Source: Nocardioidaceae bacterium (GTDB taxonomy: Bacteria; Actinomycetota; Actinomycetes; Propionibacteriales; Nocardioidaceae). Taken from it: a DNA stretch of 64,000 nt. The stretch covers positions 1,355,389 to 1,419,388 of the forward strand of contig JAGIBL010000001.1 of the NCBI GenBank assembly GCA_017744365.1, given 5' to 3'. This document shows positions 11,724 through 20,874 of this stretch, one piece after another. Numbering within the stretch: position 1 is the first letter of the stretch; each line of letters starts with the position of its first letter. The translations under genes and the position numbers were made by a program. A model generated the notes under the pieces. It was not told where the DNA came from, made no database searches, and saw only the letters and a list, made by a program, of their open reading frames with translations.

Positions 11724-12834
11724 TGCTCTCCATGAGGCTCGCGAAGCGGTCGAACAGGTAGGCCGCGTCGTGCGGGCCGGCCGCGGCTTCGGGGTGGTAC
11801 TGGACGGAGAAGGCCTTCAGGGCACCGGAGGCGTCGCGCAGCTCCAGGCCTTCGACGACGTCGTCGTTGAGGCAGACGTGGCTCACCGTGGCCTCGCCGT
11901 ACGGCGTACCGGTGCTGCCCTCGAGAGGCGCGTCGACCGCGAACCCGTGGTTGTGCGCGGTCACCTCGACCTTGCCCGTGGTCCGGTCCATCACCGGCTG
12001 GTTGATGCCGCGGTGGCCGTACTTGAGCTTGAAGGTGCCGAAGCCGAGCGCGCGCCCGAAGAGCTGGTTGCCGAAGCAGATCCCGAAGTACGGCAGGCCG
12101 GCGCCGAGCACCTCGCGCAGCACCGCGATGTTCTGCTCCGCGGTGGCCGGGTCGCCCGGGCCGTTGGAGTAGAAGACGCCGTCCGGCTCGACCGCCTGGA
12201 TGTCGGCCAGCGTCGAGTCGACCGGCAGCACGTGCACCTCGATGCCGCGCTCGCTCATCATCCGCGGGGTGTTCGCCTTGATGCCGAGGTCGATCGCGGC
12301 CACGGTGAAACGCTTCTCCCCGACCGCCGGGACGACGTACGGCTCCGTGGTGGTGACCTCGCCGGCCAGCGCCGCGCCGGTCATCTCGGCGGACGCTCGC
12401 ACCTTGGCGAGCAGCGCCTCGGCGTCGGTGCTCGCCGAGGAGATCCCGACCCGCATCGCGCCGCGCTCGCGCAGGTGCCGGGTCAGCGCACGGGTGTCGA
12501 TCCCGCTGATGCCGACCACGCCCTGCTCGCGCAGCTCGTCGCCCAGGGACCGTGTCGAGCGCCAGTTGCTCGGAATCCGGGCAGGGTCGCGGACGACGTA
12601 CCCGGCCACCCAGATCTTGCGGGACTCCGGGTCCTCGCCGTTCATGCCGGTGTTGCCGACGTGCGGCGCGGTCATCACCACGACCTGGCGGTGGTACGAC
12701 GGGTCGGTGAGCGTCTCCTGGTAGCCGGTCATGCCGGTCGAGAAGACGGCCTCGCCGAAGGTCTCCCCTGCGGCGCCGTAGGCCTCGCCGCGGAAGGTGC
12801 GTCCGTCCTCGAGGACGAGGATGGCCTCAGTCAT
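11707..12834 (-). CDS. carA: Carbamoyl-phosphate synthase small subunit
   Basis: A 375-residue glutamine amidotransferase subunit that supplies ammonia to CarB. The N-terminal CPSase domain ([23 protein letters not shown]) is followed by a class I glutaminase domain with the nucleophile loop [16 protein letters not shown] and the C-terminal His/Glu pair in [12 protein letters not shown]. In this loop the residue after Gly is Asn, not the His common in enterobacteria, a variant I recall from other actinomycetes. The start overlaps the upstream gene as ATGA. Confidence 0.96.
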
Positions 12835-13292
12835 GCGTTGCCCCTTGCCAGTTTGGAAATCGAACGGACCCAGGCGTCCACCTCGGGACGGATCGCCGCG
12901 CCCTTGCTGCCGAGCTGGGCCTTGGCGGCGTCCTTGACGCTGCGGGCGGCCTCCATCCGGAACCCGGTCTCCCAGTCGTGACCCTCGTGGGACCAGCGCA
13001 CCAGGAGGAGGTCGTGCACGGGCTTGCCGCGGAACGACTCCGCCGCGCGGGCGCCGCGCAGCGCCTCGGTGCGGATCCGGAACGACCCGGCGATCCGGAC
13101 CACGTCGAGCGCCTCGGCCGAGAGGGAGAGCCTGGCCGCGCTCTTCGCCGACAAGCTCTGCCCGACGACCCGCTCCCCCTTCTCGTCCAGGGTGCCGAGA
13201 TAGCGCGCGCTCGCCTGCATCTTCGCGGGCGGCAGCTCGGAGATCGGCGGGATCGGCACCAGGGCGGGCACCTTGCTGGTGCGTCCGAACAT
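12831..13292 (-). CDS. 153-aa protein of unknown function in the pyr operon
   Basis: A soluble-looking, basic protein ([16 protein letters not shown]...) with no membrane segment and no motif I recognise; a beta-rich region around [20 protein letters not shown] is compatible with a PH-like fold. It shares one base with the pyrC stop (TGATG) and four with the carA start (ATGA), so it is translated as part of the operon. Mycobacteria carry a small gene at the same place between pyrC and carA. Position suggests a link to pyrimidine synthesis, but no activity can be inferred. Confidence 0.8.
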   Translation of the reverse strand: MFGRTSKVPALVPIPPISELPPAKMQASARYLGTLDEKGERVVGQSLSAKSAARLSLSAEALDVVRIAGSFRIRTEALRGARAAESFRGKPVHDLLLVRWSHEGHDWETGFRMEAARSVKDAAKAQLGSKGAAIRPEVDAWVRSISKLARGNA

Positions 13293-14578
13293 CAGGCGAG
13301 CTTCCCGTCGAGGACGGTCGCCTTGCCGCGAAGGAACGTCGCGACCACCCGGCCGGGCAGCTCCATGCCGGCGTACGGGGTGTTGCGGGAGAGCGAGGCC
13401 ATCTCGCTGGCCTCGACCGTGCGGGTGGCGGCGGCGTCGTACAGGGTGAGGTTGGCGGGCTCGCCCTCGGCCAGCGGGCGGCCGTGGTCGGCGAGCCGGC
13501 CGATCCGCGCCGGCGCCGACGAGAGCCGCTCGGCGACCTCGGCCCAGCCGATCAGGCCGGTGTCGACCATGGTGTGCTGCACGATCGAGAGCGCGGTCTC
13601 GAGGCCGAGCATCCCGAACGCCGCCGCCTGCCACTCGCAGTCCTTGTCCTCGTGCGGGTGCGGGGCGTGGTCGGTGGCGACGATGTCGATCGTCCCGTCG
13701 GCCAGGCCGGCGCGCAGCGCCTCGACGTCGGCGGCGGTGCGCAGCGGCGGGTTGACCTTGTAGATCGGGTCGTACGTCGCCGCGAGCTCGTCGGTGAGCA
13801 GCAGGTGGTGCGGGCAGGCCTCGGCGGTGACGTTCCACCCCTTGCTCTTCGCCCACCTCACGATCTCCACGCTGCCGGCGGTCGAGACGTGGCAGACGTG
13901 CAGCCGCGAGCCGACGTGCGCGGTCAGCAGGCAGTCCCGGGCGATGATCGCCTCCTCGGCGACCGCCGGCCAGCCGCGGAGCCCGAGCCGGCCGGAAAGC
14001 TCGCCCTCGTTCATCTGGGCGTCCTCGGTGAGCAGCGGTTCCTGCGCGTGCTGGGCGATGACGCCGTCGAAGGCCTTCACGTACTCGAGCGCCCGGCGCA
14101 TGATCACCGGGTCCGAGACGCACTTGCCGTCGTCGGAGAAGACCCGCACCCGGGCGGCGGAGTCGGCCATCGCGCCGAGCTCGGCCAGTCGCTCACCGGC
14201 CAGCCCGACGGTGACCGCGCCGACCGGGAACACGTCGCAGTGGCCGGCCTCGCGGCCCAGCCGCCAGACCTGCTCGACCACGCCGGCGGTGTCCGCGACC
14301 GGGTCGGTGTTGGCCATCGCGTGCACCGCGGTGAACCCGCCGAGCGCGGCGGCCTGGGTGCCGGTGTCCACGGTCTCGGCGTCCTCACGGCCGGGCTCGC
14401 GCAGGTGGGTGTGCAGGTCGACCAGGCCGGGGAGGGCGATGAGCCCGGTGGCGTCGACGACCTCGGCGCCCTGCGCTTCGAGGTTCTCGCCGATCGCGGC
14501 GATGACGCCGTTCTGCAGCAGCAGGTCCGTGGGCTCGGCGCCGTACGGCTGGGCGTTCTTGATCAGGTACGTGGTCAC
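13292..14578 (-). CDS. pyrC: Dihydroorotase
   Basis: A 428-residue zinc amidohydrolase cyclising carbamoyl aspartate to dihydroorotate. Class I features are visible: the metal-binding [16 protein letters not shown], the [14 protein letters not shown] strand, and the catalytic [12 protein letters not shown] near residue 305. Length fits the family. The start overlaps the pyrB stop (ATGA) and the stop shares a base with the next gene. Confidence 0.96.
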   Translation of the reverse strand: MTTYLIKNAQPYGAEPTDLLLQNGVIAAIGENLEAQGAEVVDATGLIALPGLVDLHTHLREPGREDAETVDTGTQAAALGGFTAVHAMANTDPVADTAGVVEQVWRLGREAGHCDVFPVGAVTVGLAGERLAELGAMADSAARVRVFSDDGKCVSDPVIMRRALEYVKAFDGVIAQHAQEPLLTEDAQMNEGELSGRLGLRGWPAVAEEAIIARDCLLTAHVGSRLHVCHVSTAGSVEIVRWAKSKGWNVTAEACPHHLLLTDELAATYDPIYKVNPPLRTAADVEALRAGLADGTIDIVATDHAPHPHEDKDCEWQAAAFGMLGLETALSIVQHTMVDTGLIGWAEVAERLSSAPARIGRLADHGRPLAEGEPANLTLYDAAATRTVEASEMASLSRNTPYAGMELPGRVVATFLRGKATVLDGKLA

Positions 14579-15528
14579 GCGTCGCTCTCCTCGGAAGTCG
14601 TCAGGGCCGGCTCGGAACCGCCGAGCAGCAGGTAGAGCACCGCCATCCGGACCGCGACGCCATTGGTCACCTGCTCGACGATCACCGACCGCTCGGAGTC
14701 GGCGACGTCGGCGGTGATCTCCATGCCGCGGATCATCGGGCCGGGGTGCATCACGATGGTGTGCTCCTGGAGGCTGCCCATCCGGCGGGCGTCCAGGCCG
14801 TAGCGGCGCGAGTACTCCCGCGCGCTCGGGAAGAACGAGGCGTTCATCCGCTCCCGCTGGACGCGCAGCATCATCACCGCGTCGGCCTTCGGCAGCACCG
14901 CGTCCAGGTCGTAGGAGGTCTGCACGCCCCAGGTCTCCACGCCGTACGGCAGCAGGGTCGGCGGCGCGACCAGGGTGACCTCGGCGCCGAGGGTCTGCAG
15001 CAGCAGTGCGTTGGAGCGGGCCACCCGGGAGTGCAGCACGTCGCCGACGATCGCGATCCGGCGGCCGTCGAGATTGCTGAGGTGGCGGGTCATGGTGAAC
15101 GCGTCGAGCAGCGCCTGGGTCGGGTGCTCGTGGGTGCCGTCGCCGGCGTTGATGACGCTGGAGCGGGACCAGCCGGCGTTGGCCAGGTTGTGCGGTGCGC
15201 CCGAGGCCCAGTGCCGGACGACGACCGCGTCGGCGCCCATCGCCTCCAGCGTGAGCGCGGTGTCCTTGAGCGACTCCCCCTTGCTCAGCGAGGAGCCCTT
15301 CGCTGAGAAGTTGATGACGTCCGCGGAGAGCCGCTTGGCCGCGGCCTCGAAGGAGATCCGGGTCCGGGTGGAGTCCTCGAAGAACAGGTTGACGATGGTC
15401 CGGCCGCGCAGGGCGGGGAGCTTCTTGATCGGCCGGTCCGCCAGGCTGCGCAGCTCGGCGGCGGTGCTCAGGATGAGCTCGGCGTCGTCGCGGGTCAGGT
15501 CGCCCGCGCTGAGAAGGTGCTTCTTCAC
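14575..15528 (-). CDS. pyrB: Aspartate carbamoyltransferase catalytic subunit
   Basis: A 317-residue enzyme condensing carbamoyl phosphate and aspartate, the committed step of pyrimidine synthesis. The carbamoyl-phosphate loop [15 protein letters not shown], the segment [14 protein letters not shown] and HPGPMIRG are all present. There is no pyrI-type regulatory subunit next to it, as in most Gram-positive bacteria. The start overlaps the pyrR stop as ATGA. Confidence 0.97.
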   Translation of the reverse strand: MKKHLLSAGDLTRDDAELILSTAAELRSLADRPIKKLPALRGRTIVNLFFEDSTRTRISFEAAAKRLSADVINFSAKGSSLSKGESLKDTALTLEAMGADAVVVRHWASGAPHNLANAGWSRSSVINAGDGTHEHPTQALLDAFTMTRHLSNLDGRRIAIVGDVLHSRVARSNALLLQTLGAEVTLVAPPTLLPYGVETWGVQTSYDLDAVLPKADAVMMLRVQRERMNASFFPSAREYSRRYGLDARRMGSLQEHTIVMHPGPMIRGMEITADVADSERSVIVEQVTNGVAVRMAVLYLLLGGSEPALTTSEESDA

Positions 15529-16088
15529 CGGATCGTCACCCCGTCCTCGCCGTCGTCGTACTCGGCCAGCCGGACGGCGACCTTCTCGGCCAGCGAGGTC
15601 GGCAGGTTCTTGCCGACGAAGTCGGCCCGGATCGGCAGCTCGCGGTGGCCGCGGTCGACCAGCACGGCGAGCTGGACCGCTCGCGGGCGGCCGATGTCGT
15701 TGAGCGCGTCGAGGGCGGACCGGATGGTGCGGCCGGAGTAGAGGACGTCGTCGACCAGCACCACGACCTTGTCGTCGATGCCCTCGCTGGGGATCTCGGT
15801 CGGGGCCAGGGCGCGGGCGGGCCGCAGCCGCAGGTCGTCGCGGTACATCGTCACGTCCAGGGACCCGACCGGCACCGCGGCGCCCTCGACCTCGGTGATC
15901 TTGGCGGCGATCCGGGAGGCCAGGTGCACGCCGCGGCTGGGGATGCCGAGCAGGACGATGTCCTGGGCGCCCTTGTTGCGCTCGAGGATCTCGTGGGAGA
16001 TGCGGGTGAGGGCCCGGGTGATGTCCCGGGAGTCGAGGACGGTGCGTCCGTCGACGGGTGGCAGATCTGGCTGCTGGGTAGGCGGCAT
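15525..16088 (-). CDS. pyrR: PyrR bifunctional regulator / uracil phosphoribosyltransferase
   Basis: A 187-residue protein that senses UMP and binds pyr mRNA, with weak uracil phosphoribosyltransferase activity. The PRPP-binding loop [19 protein letters not shown] is intact, with the family segments [12 protein letters not shown] and the RPARALAP loop. The start was set at MPPTQQPD because an AAGGAGG ribosome-binding site lies 9 bases upstream; a start nine codons earlier would bury that site. First gene of the pyr operon, preceded by a PyrR-type RNA loop. Confidence 0.95.
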   Translation of the reverse strand: MPPTQQPDLPPVDGRTVLDSRDITRALTRISHEILERNKGAQDIVLLGIPSRGVHLASRIAAKITEVEGAAVPVGSLDVTMYRDDLRLRPARALAPTEIPSEGIDDKVVVLVDDVLYSGRTIRSALDALNDIGRPRAVQLAVLVDRGHRELPIRADFVGKNLPTSLAEKVAVRLAEYDDGEDGVTIR

Positions 16089-16097
16089 CGCGCCTGA

Positions 16098-16122
16098 CCT
16101 CCTTCTCCGCCTCACGGGACGG
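16098..16122 (-). promoter_or_regulatory. PyrR-binding RNA loop overlapping the pyrR leader
   Basis: On the minus strand the leader reads CCGTCCCGTGAGGCGG at 16107-16122, just before the AAGGAGG site at 16098-16104. The stem pairs CCG with CGG, carries a bulged U, then CC with GG, and closes a hexaloop CCGUGA. This fits the CNGNGA loop and the TCCNGNGAGGC core of known PyrR sites. Its closeness to the ribosome-binding site fits the translational repression described for mycobacterial PyrR, in place of attenuation. Confidence 0.7.
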
Positions 16123-16232
16123 CTCGTTAAAGGATGTCGTGCTTCGCGGGCGACTCTACCAGCCGCCTGCCGGACGCGAACCGGCGGCGCCGCCCGTCGG
16201 AACGGGCCTGCGCCGCCAGTCGGGTTTCGGGC

Positions 16233-16403
16233 TCAGCTGAAGGCGTCCTTCACCTTCTCGCCGGCCTGCTTGAGATCGGCCTTGGTCTGGTCGACCTTGC
16301 CCTCGGCCTCGAGGTCCTCGTCGTCGCTGGCCTTGCCGAGCGCTTCCTTGGCCTCGCCGACCTTCTCGTCGGCAGCGTTCTCGAGCTTGTCCTGGTTGCC
16401 CAT
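16233..16403 (-). CDS. CsbD-like small stress protein
   Basis: A 56-residue, highly charged, helix-forming protein: it begins MGNQDKLENAADEKVGEAKE, continues with an acidic DDEDLEAEGK segment and ends GEKVKDAFS. This pattern of short amphipathic repeats (K-GEAKEALGKA, then EGKVDQTKADLKQA) is typical of the CsbD family, induced by general stress in several bacteria but of unknown biochemical role. An AAGGGGG ribosome-binding site lies 5 bases before the ATG. It sits alone between nusB and pyrR. Confidence 0.85.
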   Translation of the reverse strand: MGNQDKLENAADEKVGEAKEALGKASDDEDLEAEGKVDQTKADLKQAGEKVKDAFS

Positions 16404-16469
16404 GACAACCCCCTTCGCGTCGGGTGCGTACGACGTCCCGGGTACCCGGAGCGACCGCTCCCAAACGGG

Positions 16470-16880
16470 TCAGGCGATCAGGGTCTCCTTGTCCCGGACG
16501 ATGTTGCCCAGCACTCCGTTGACGAACGCGGGCGACTCGTCCGTGGACAGCTCGCGGACCAGGCTGAGGGCCTCGCTGATCGCCACCGGGTCGGGCACCT
16601 CGTCGACGTACAGGAGCTCGAAGACGGCCAGCCGCAGCACGTTCCGGTCCACCGCGGGCATCCGGGACAGCGTCCAGCCCTGCGCGTACGTCGTGATCAG
16701 CTCGTCGAGGCGGCCCAGCCGGTCGGCGACCCCGCGGACCAGCTCGACCGTGTAGTCGTTGGCCGGGCGCTCGCCGGCCGCCAGCTGCTCCTCGAGCAGG
16801 GCACCAGGCGCCTGACCCCGGGCCTCCGCCGCGAAGATCAGGTCCAGAGCCCGCTTGCGGGCTTTCGAACGAGCGCTCAT
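16470..16880 (-). CDS. nusB: Transcription antitermination factor NusB
   Basis: A 136-residue all-helical protein that binds boxA RNA with NusE/S10 in rRNA antitermination. The family start SARSKARKRALDLIFAAEARG and the C-terminal VDRNVLRLAVFELLY, with AISEALSLVRELSTDESPAFVNGVLG, are clear. Its ATG shares one base with the efp stop (TGATG). The efp-nusB pair is a conserved actinobacterial arrangement. Confidence 0.96.
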   Translation of the reverse strand: MSARSKARKRALDLIFAAEARGQAPGALLEEQLAAGERPANDYTVELVRGVADRLGRLDELITTYAQGWTLSRMPAVDRNVLRLAVFELLYVDEVPDPVAISEALSLVRELSTDESPAFVNGVLGNIVRDKETLIA

Positions 16881-17443
16881 CAGCCCTTCACGCGGCCCAG
16901 GTACGACGAGTCGCGGGTGTCGACCTTGACCTTCTCGCCCTGGTTGATGAACAGCGGCACCTGGATCTCGTGGCCGGTCTCCAGGGTGGCCGGCTTGGTG
17001 CGGCCAGTGGCGGAGTCGCCGGCGAGGCCGGGCTCGGTGAACGTGATCTCCAGCTCGACCGAGGCGGGCAGCTCGATGAACAGCACCCGGCCCTCGTTGG
17101 TGGCGACGATCGCCTCCTGGTTCTCCAGCATGAAGTTCGCGGCGCTGCCGACCACGTCCGGGCCGACCTCGGTCTGCTCGTAGGTTCCGGTGTCCATGAA
17201 GACGTAGTTGGTGCCGTCGTTGTAGAGGTACTGCATCGTGCGCCGGTCGACGGTCGCGGTCTCGACCTTGGTGCCCGCGTTGAAGGTCTTGTCGACGTTC
17301 TTGCCGGACTCCACGTTGCGCAGCTTGGTCCGGACGAAGGCCGGGCCCTTGCCGGGCTTCACGTGCTGGAACTCGACGACGGACCAGAGCTGGCCGTCGA
17401 TGTTGAGAACCATGCCGTTCTTGAGGTCGTTCGTGGTTGCCAT
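16880..17443 (-). CDS. efp: Elongation factor P
   Basis: A 187-residue translation factor that relieves ribosome stalling on polyproline. The three beta-barrel domains are of full length. The domain I tip reads [17 protein letters not shown], with Lys at the position that is modified in some bacteria; actinobacterial EF-P often acts without a known modification. The C-terminal ends in [13 protein letters not shown]. The start ATG gives [10 protein letters not shown]; upstream in-frame codons have no family match. Confidence 0.97.
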   Translation of the reverse strand: MATTNDLKNGMVLNIDGQLWSVVEFQHVKPGKGPAFVRTKLRNVESGKNVDKTFNAGTKVETATVDRRTMQYLYNDGTNYVFMDTGTYEQTEVGPDVVGSAANFMLENQEAIVATNEGRVLFIELPASVELEITFTEPGLAGDSATGRTKPATLETGHEIQVPLFINQGEKVKVDTRDSSYLGRVKG

Positions 17444-17505
17444 GCGCGCGTGAGCCCTTGTCTGCGTTGGTTGAGGGCGCTTCGCTCCGCGCCCGACGCG
17501 GCAGT

Positions 17506-18090
17506 CTAGCCGTCGAGCGTCGTACGGCGTAGCCGGGCGAGCCCGCGGTGCCGGGCCACCCGGACGGCGACCTGGGAGATGTCCAGCGCGGTCGCGGTCC
17601 CGGCCACGTCCAGGCCGACCACGTCGATGCACGCGATCACCTCGCGCTCCCGGGTGGGCAGCGACGCGAGCGCCTGGTGGATCCACTGGTCGGCGACCAC
17701 GTCGGCCTCCAGGGCGTGCAGGATCGCGGTGTCCCCCAGCGCGTCCTCCACCTGCCCGACCGGGGACGTCCCGCGCCGGGCGCTGCGGCGGCGGGCGTTC
17801 TGGGCGTGGTGGCGGGCGATCCCGAACAGCCAGCCCGCGAAGGCGTCGTCGTCGCCTCGGAACTCGTGCACCTTCTCCGCCGCGGTCAGCCAGGCCTCCG
17901 CGGCCAGGTCCTCCGCGCTCGCGGCCACGTCCGGAGAGGTCAGGTGGGCCAGCCAGGCCACCAGCCGGCCGGCGTGCGCGCGGTAGAGCTGCGCCCAGGC
18001 AGCGGCATCGCCGTCCCGGGCGCGGTCGACGAGGGCGCCGTCGGCGGGCGCCCTCCGCTCAGCTTCCCGAGCCGCCGGAGACACCCGCAT
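17506..18090 (-). CDS. ECF-type RNA polymerase sigma factor
   Basis: About 194 residues. Region 2 is visible as [19 protein letters not shown] followed by [19 protein letters not shown] and the [16 protein letters not shown] helix. Region 4 is [32 protein letters not shown], a helix-turn-helix. This domain pair defines extracytoplasmic-function sigma factors. The start chosen (MRVSPAARE) overlaps the upstream gene by 32 bases; the true start may differ. It follows a membrane protein gene that may act as its partner, so it may be released in response to an envelope signal. Its targets are unknown. Confidence 0.85.
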   Translation of the reverse strand: MRVSPAAREAERRAPADGALVDRARDGDAAAWAQLYRAHAGRLVAWLAHLTSPDVAASAEDLAAEAWLTAAEKVHEFRGDDDAFAGWLFGIARHHAQNARRRSARRGTSPVGQVEDALGDTAILHALEADVVADQWIHQALASLPTREREVIACIDVVGLDVAGTATALDISQVAVRVARHRGLARLRRTTLDG

Positions 18091-18682
18091 CGCCGCCTCC
18101 GGATCCGCTGTGGCCACCGGAACCGTCCGTGGGTTCCGGGGTCGCCGTCGCCTTCCCGCTCCCGCTGTCCGTCTCGGGCTCGGACCCGCTGTCGTGACCG
18201 CCACGACCCCGGTGGTCCTCCTCGGGGGTCTCGGTGCCACCACCGCCGGGTCCCTGGTGCCCGTCCTCGGTCGCCTCCTCGCCAGGCTCCTCCCCGTGGT
18301 GCCCGCCCGGCCCGTCCTCCCCGGGCTCCTCGGCCTCGTCCTCGTCCTCGGCGTCGTCGTCGTCGTCCCCGGAGACGCCAGCCGGCCCGGTCGGCGTTTC
18401 CGCCGTCGAAGGGGTGCGCGGGCCGGCCGGCGTCGGAATCCGGGTCGGGACCTGGGGCTGTGTGGGGGGTTGGTCCTCGACGACCCGGGTGGCTGCGTAG
18501 GCAGCGCCGGAAAGTAGGAGCAGCGTGACCAGCGCTGCGATGACGACGCGGGCGAGCCGTCGTACGGGACGGGCCGCCACTGCCGCGCCCAGCGCGGCGA
18601 CCGACGCCAGCCGGGCCATGAAGACAGGGTCCGGTTCCAGGTCGGGTATCTCGGCTCGAAGCCGCCTGCTCAGCTCATCCAT
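18059..18682 (-). CDS. Single-pass membrane protein with acidic Gly/His-rich exterior, possible anti-sigma partner
   Basis: A 207-residue protein with a basic cytoplasmic part of about 45 residues, one membrane segment (VVIAALVTLLLLSGAAYAA, about residues 47-65) and a long exterior of Asp/Glu, His, Gly and Thr/Pro with no fold signature. It overlaps the ECF sigma gene, and its topology matches anti-sigma factors. However, the HxxxCxxC zinc motif of many anti-sigma factors is absent, and it lies upstream of the sigma gene, opposite to the usual order. The anti-sigma role is inference from context only. Confidence 0.65.
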   Translation of the reverse strand: MDELSRRLRAEIPDLEPDPVFMARLASVAALGAAVAARPVRRLARVVIAALVTLLLLSGAAYAATRVVEDQPPTQPQVPTRIPTPAGPRTPSTAETPTGPAGVSGDDDDDAEDEDEAEEPGEDGPGGHHGEEPGEEATEDGHQGPGGGGTETPEEDHRGRGGHDSGSEPETDSGSGKATATPEPTDGSGGHSGSGGGDAGVSGGSGS

Positions 18683-18708
18683 TCCTCACCGCTGTTCGGT
18701 CCGGTCAA

Positions 18709-18742
18709 CCCCGGTCGTGCAGCCGCCGCGCCACGACCGGGG
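18709..18742 (-). terminator. Hairpin terminator after the acidic secreted-protein gene
   Basis: A perfect 11-bp stem (CCCCGGTCGTG / CACGACCGGGG) with a 12-base GC-rich loop lies 17 bases past the stop of the gene at 18759-19241 and 27 bases before the next gene. It probably ends or attenuates transcription, leaving the downstream sigma pair at lower level or under its own promoter. Confidence 0.65.
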
Positions 18743-18758
18743 CCAGACCATGAGGGCG

Positions 18759-19241
18759 TCAGTCGTCGCCGCCGCCGTGACCGCTGTGGTCGCCGTCGTC
18801 CCCGCCGTGGTGGCCGGAGTCGTCGGAGGGACCCGAGTTCTCGCTCGGACCCCGGTTGTCGTGCTCTGCCTCGTTCTCGTCCGCCTCGTGCTCGGCCGCC
18901 TCTCCCGCGGCCTCCTCGGCCTCCTCGGCGGCTTCCTCGGCAGCCTCGTTCTCGTCCTCGGCCGCTTCGTTCTCGTCCTCGCCGGGCTCGTCGGCGTGCT
19001 CGCCCTGGTGGTTCGCTCCCTGGCGGTGGTGGTGCTCCGCCTCCGCGGGTTCGGGCGCCTCGGTCTCGGGCGCCTCCGTGGGCTCCGGGGTGACGTCGTC
19101 GTCCGGGCTCGAGACCGGGCTGGACGCCGGTGCGTGCTGGTGGGCGGGGGCGCTCGCCGCGCCGACCGCGTAGGCGCCGCCGATGGACAGGGCGGCGGCG
19201 CTGAGAGCGCCGACGACCGTTCTGAACGGAGTGATGCGCAT
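18759..19241 (-). CDS. Exported low-complexity acidic His-rich protein
   Basis: A 160-residue protein with a likely signal peptide (MRITPFRTVVGALSAAALSI, then GGAYAVGAASA) followed by an exterior made almost only of Glu, Asp, Ala, His and Gly. It contains blocks such as HHHRQGANHQGEH and EEAAEEAEEAAGEAAEHE and ends in a His/Asp/Gly tail. No domain is recognised. Such composition could bind divalent metal ions or act as a flexible polyanion outside the cell. It is similar in composition to the membrane protein downstream, and both sit with an ECF sigma gene. Confidence 0.75.
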   Translation of the reverse strand: MRITPFRTVVGALSAAALSIGGAYAVGAASAPAHQHAPASSPVSSPDDDVTPEPTEAPETEAPEPAEAEHHHRQGANHQGEHADEPGEDENEAAEDENEAAEEAAEEAEEAAGEAAEHEADENEAEHDNRGPSENSGPSDDSGHHGGDDGDHSGHGGGDD

Positions 19242-19292
19242 GTGTACTTTCCTCCCGATGATGACGACGGTTGAGGTGCGTCATCGGTTCAT

Positions 19293-19317
19293 GTCGCCGG
19301 GAGGTGCGAGCGTTACA
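19293..19317 (-). promoter_or_regulatory. Candidate ECF-type promoter for the acidic secreted-protein gene
   Basis: On the minus strand TGTAACG (19311-19317) is followed after 14 bases by CGAC (19293-19296), about 50 bases ahead of the start codon at 19241. The shape, with an AAC-containing -35 and a short CG-rich -10, is typical of ECF sigma promoters. Autoregulation by the nearby ECF factor is a guess. Confidence 0.25.
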
Positions 19318-19341
19318 TCGCGGACTTGGGAATTTCTGCGC

Positions 19342-19773
19342 TCAGTTCCGGGCCAGGTGCTCCAGGGCCATCCGGTAGCCGTCGATGCCGTACCCGGCGA
19401 TCACCGCGGCGGCGTGCGGGGTGACCACCGAGCTGTGCCGGAACACCTCCGGCCGCTGCGTCGGGTCGGAGATGTGCACCTCGACGAGCGGTGCGACCAG
19501 CTGGCCGCAGGCGTCGTAGATCGCGTAGGAGTAGTGCGTCCAGGCAGCGGCGTTCAGCACCACCGGGATCTCCTCGTCGGCGGCGTCGTTGAGCCAGTCG
19601 AGCAGCTCGCCCTCGTGGTTGGTCTGGCGCACCTCGACGTCCAGCCCCAGGTCGCGGCCCCAGCCCACGCACAGGTCCGCGAGCTCGTCGTACGTCGTGT
19701 AGCCGTAGATCTCGGGCTGGCGGCGGCCCAGGCGACCGAGGTTGGGGCCGTTGAGCACCAGGACCCTGGTCAC
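19342..19773 (-). CDS. aroQ: 3-dehydroquinate dehydratase, type II
   Basis: A 143-residue shikimate-pathway enzyme removing water from 3-dehydroquinate. Visible features are NGPNLGRLGRRQPEIYG at the N-terminus with the catalytic Tyr, TNHEGELLDWLNDA, and the substrate-binding EVHISDPTQRPEVFRHSSV. The usual NAGA loop reads NAAAWTHYSY here. The start is a GTG overlapping the aroB stop (GTGA), so it ends the aroC-aroK-aroB-aroQ run. In many actinomycetes a Xaa-Pro peptidase and efp follow directly; here the ECF gene set intervenes. Confidence 0.95.
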   Translation of the reverse strand: MTRVLVLNGPNLGRLGRRQPEIYGYTTYDELADLCVGWGRDLGLDVEVRQTNHEGELLDWLNDAADEEIPVVLNAAAWTHYSYAIYDACGQLVAPLVEVHISDPTQRPEVFRHSSVVTPHAAAVIAGYGIDGYRMALEHLARN

Positions 19774-20873
19774 GCCTCCCCCAGGTACTCGTAGGCCGTG
19801 CGCAGCAGCGCCTCGTCCGGGTCGGTGAGGACGCCCGGCTTCGCCAGTCCGTCGAGCACCAGGAAGCGCAGGTTCGCGCCGCGGGCCTTCTTGTCCACCC
19901 GCATCGTCGCCAGCAGCTCCTCGAACGGCGCGCTGGCGAAGCGGGTCGGCAGCCCGACCGAGGCCAGCACCCGCGCGTGCCGGGCGGCGGTCTCGTCGTC
20001 GAGACGCCCGGCGCTGCGCGCCAGCTCGGCCACGTAGACCATGCCCAGCGCGACCGCCTCGCCGTGCCGGACCCGGTAGCCGGTGGCCTTCTCGATCGCG
20101 TGCGCCAGCGTGTGCCCGTAGTTGAGCACCTCCCGGCCCGGGTGGCCGTCGGCGCCGCCGGTCTCCTTGAGGTCGGCGACCACGACGTCGATCTTGACCG
20201 CGATGGCCCGCTCGACCAGCTCGCGGAGCACCGCGGAGCGCGGCTCGAGGGCGTCCGCGGGGTTGCGCTCGACCAGGTCCAGGATCACCGGGTCGGCGAT
20301 GAAGCCGCACTTGAGCACCTCGCCGAGGCCCGCGATCAGCTCGGGCTCGGGCAGGGTGCCGAGCACGTCGAGGTCGCAGACCACGCCGGCGGGCTCGTGG
20401 AAGGCGCCGACCAGGTTCTTGCCGGCGCCGGTGTTCATCCCGGTCTTGCCACCGACCGCTGCGTCGACCATGGCGAGCAGCGTGGTCGGGACGTGCACCA
20501 CGGGCACGCCGCGCAGCCAGGTGGCCGCGATGAACCCGCCCATGTCGGTGGTGGCCCCGCCGCCGACGGTCACGACCGCGTCCGAGCGGGTGAACCCGGC
20601 CGCGCCGAGCTGCTCCCAGGCGTCCAGCGCGACCGTGCCGGTCTTGGCGACCTCGCCGTCGGGCAGCGGGATCAGCAGCACCTGGTAGCCGTCGAGGTGG
20701 GCGATCACCTTCTCGGCGAGGTGGGCCAGCGGCTCGGCGAAGAGGACCGCGACCCGGTCCGGCCGGTCGCCCAGCATCGCGGGCACCTCGCCCAGCACGT
20801 GGTGGCCGACCACCACGTCGTACGGCGCCGCGCCGCCGACGTGCAGCCGGGTGACGGTCTGCTCTCCAGGCAT
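19770..20873 (-). CDS. aroB: 3-dehydroquinate synthase
   Basis: About 367 residues, NAD- and metal-dependent, making 3-dehydroquinate from DAHP. The dinucleotide and metal-binding segments are visible: TVGGGATTDMGGFIAATWLRG, VPTTLLAMVDAAVGGKTGMN, and YGHTLAHAIEKATGYRVRHGEAV. The start MPGEQTVTR follows the aroK stop after one base; an alternative ATG three codons upstream overlaps aroK by 8 bases. Confidence 0.96.
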   Translation of the reverse strand: MPGEQTVTRLHVGGAAPYDVVVGHHVLGEVPAMLGDRPDRVAVLFAEPLAHLAEKVIAHLDGYQVLLIPLPDGEVAKTGTVALDAWEQLGAAGFTRSDAVVTVGGGATTDMGGFIAATWLRGVPVVHVPTTLLAMVDAAVGGKTGMNTGAGKNLVGAFHEPAGVVCDLDVLGTLPEPELIAGLGEVLKCGFIADPVILDLVERNPADALEPRSAVLRELVERAIAVKIDVVVADLKETGGADGHPGREVLNYGHTLAHAIEKATGYRVRHGEAVALGMVYVAELARSAGRLDDETAARHARVLASVGLPTRFASAPFEELLATMRVDKKARGANLRFLVLDGLAKPGVLTDPDEALLRTAYEYLGEA

Positions 20874-20874
20874 G

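Noticed and set aside
13763..14123. Upstream extension of the 153-aa pyr-operon gene
   Set aside because: The longer frame runs through pyrC in another phase and is Arg/Pro-rich shadow; the ATG at 13292, overlapping the pyrC stop, is the credible start.
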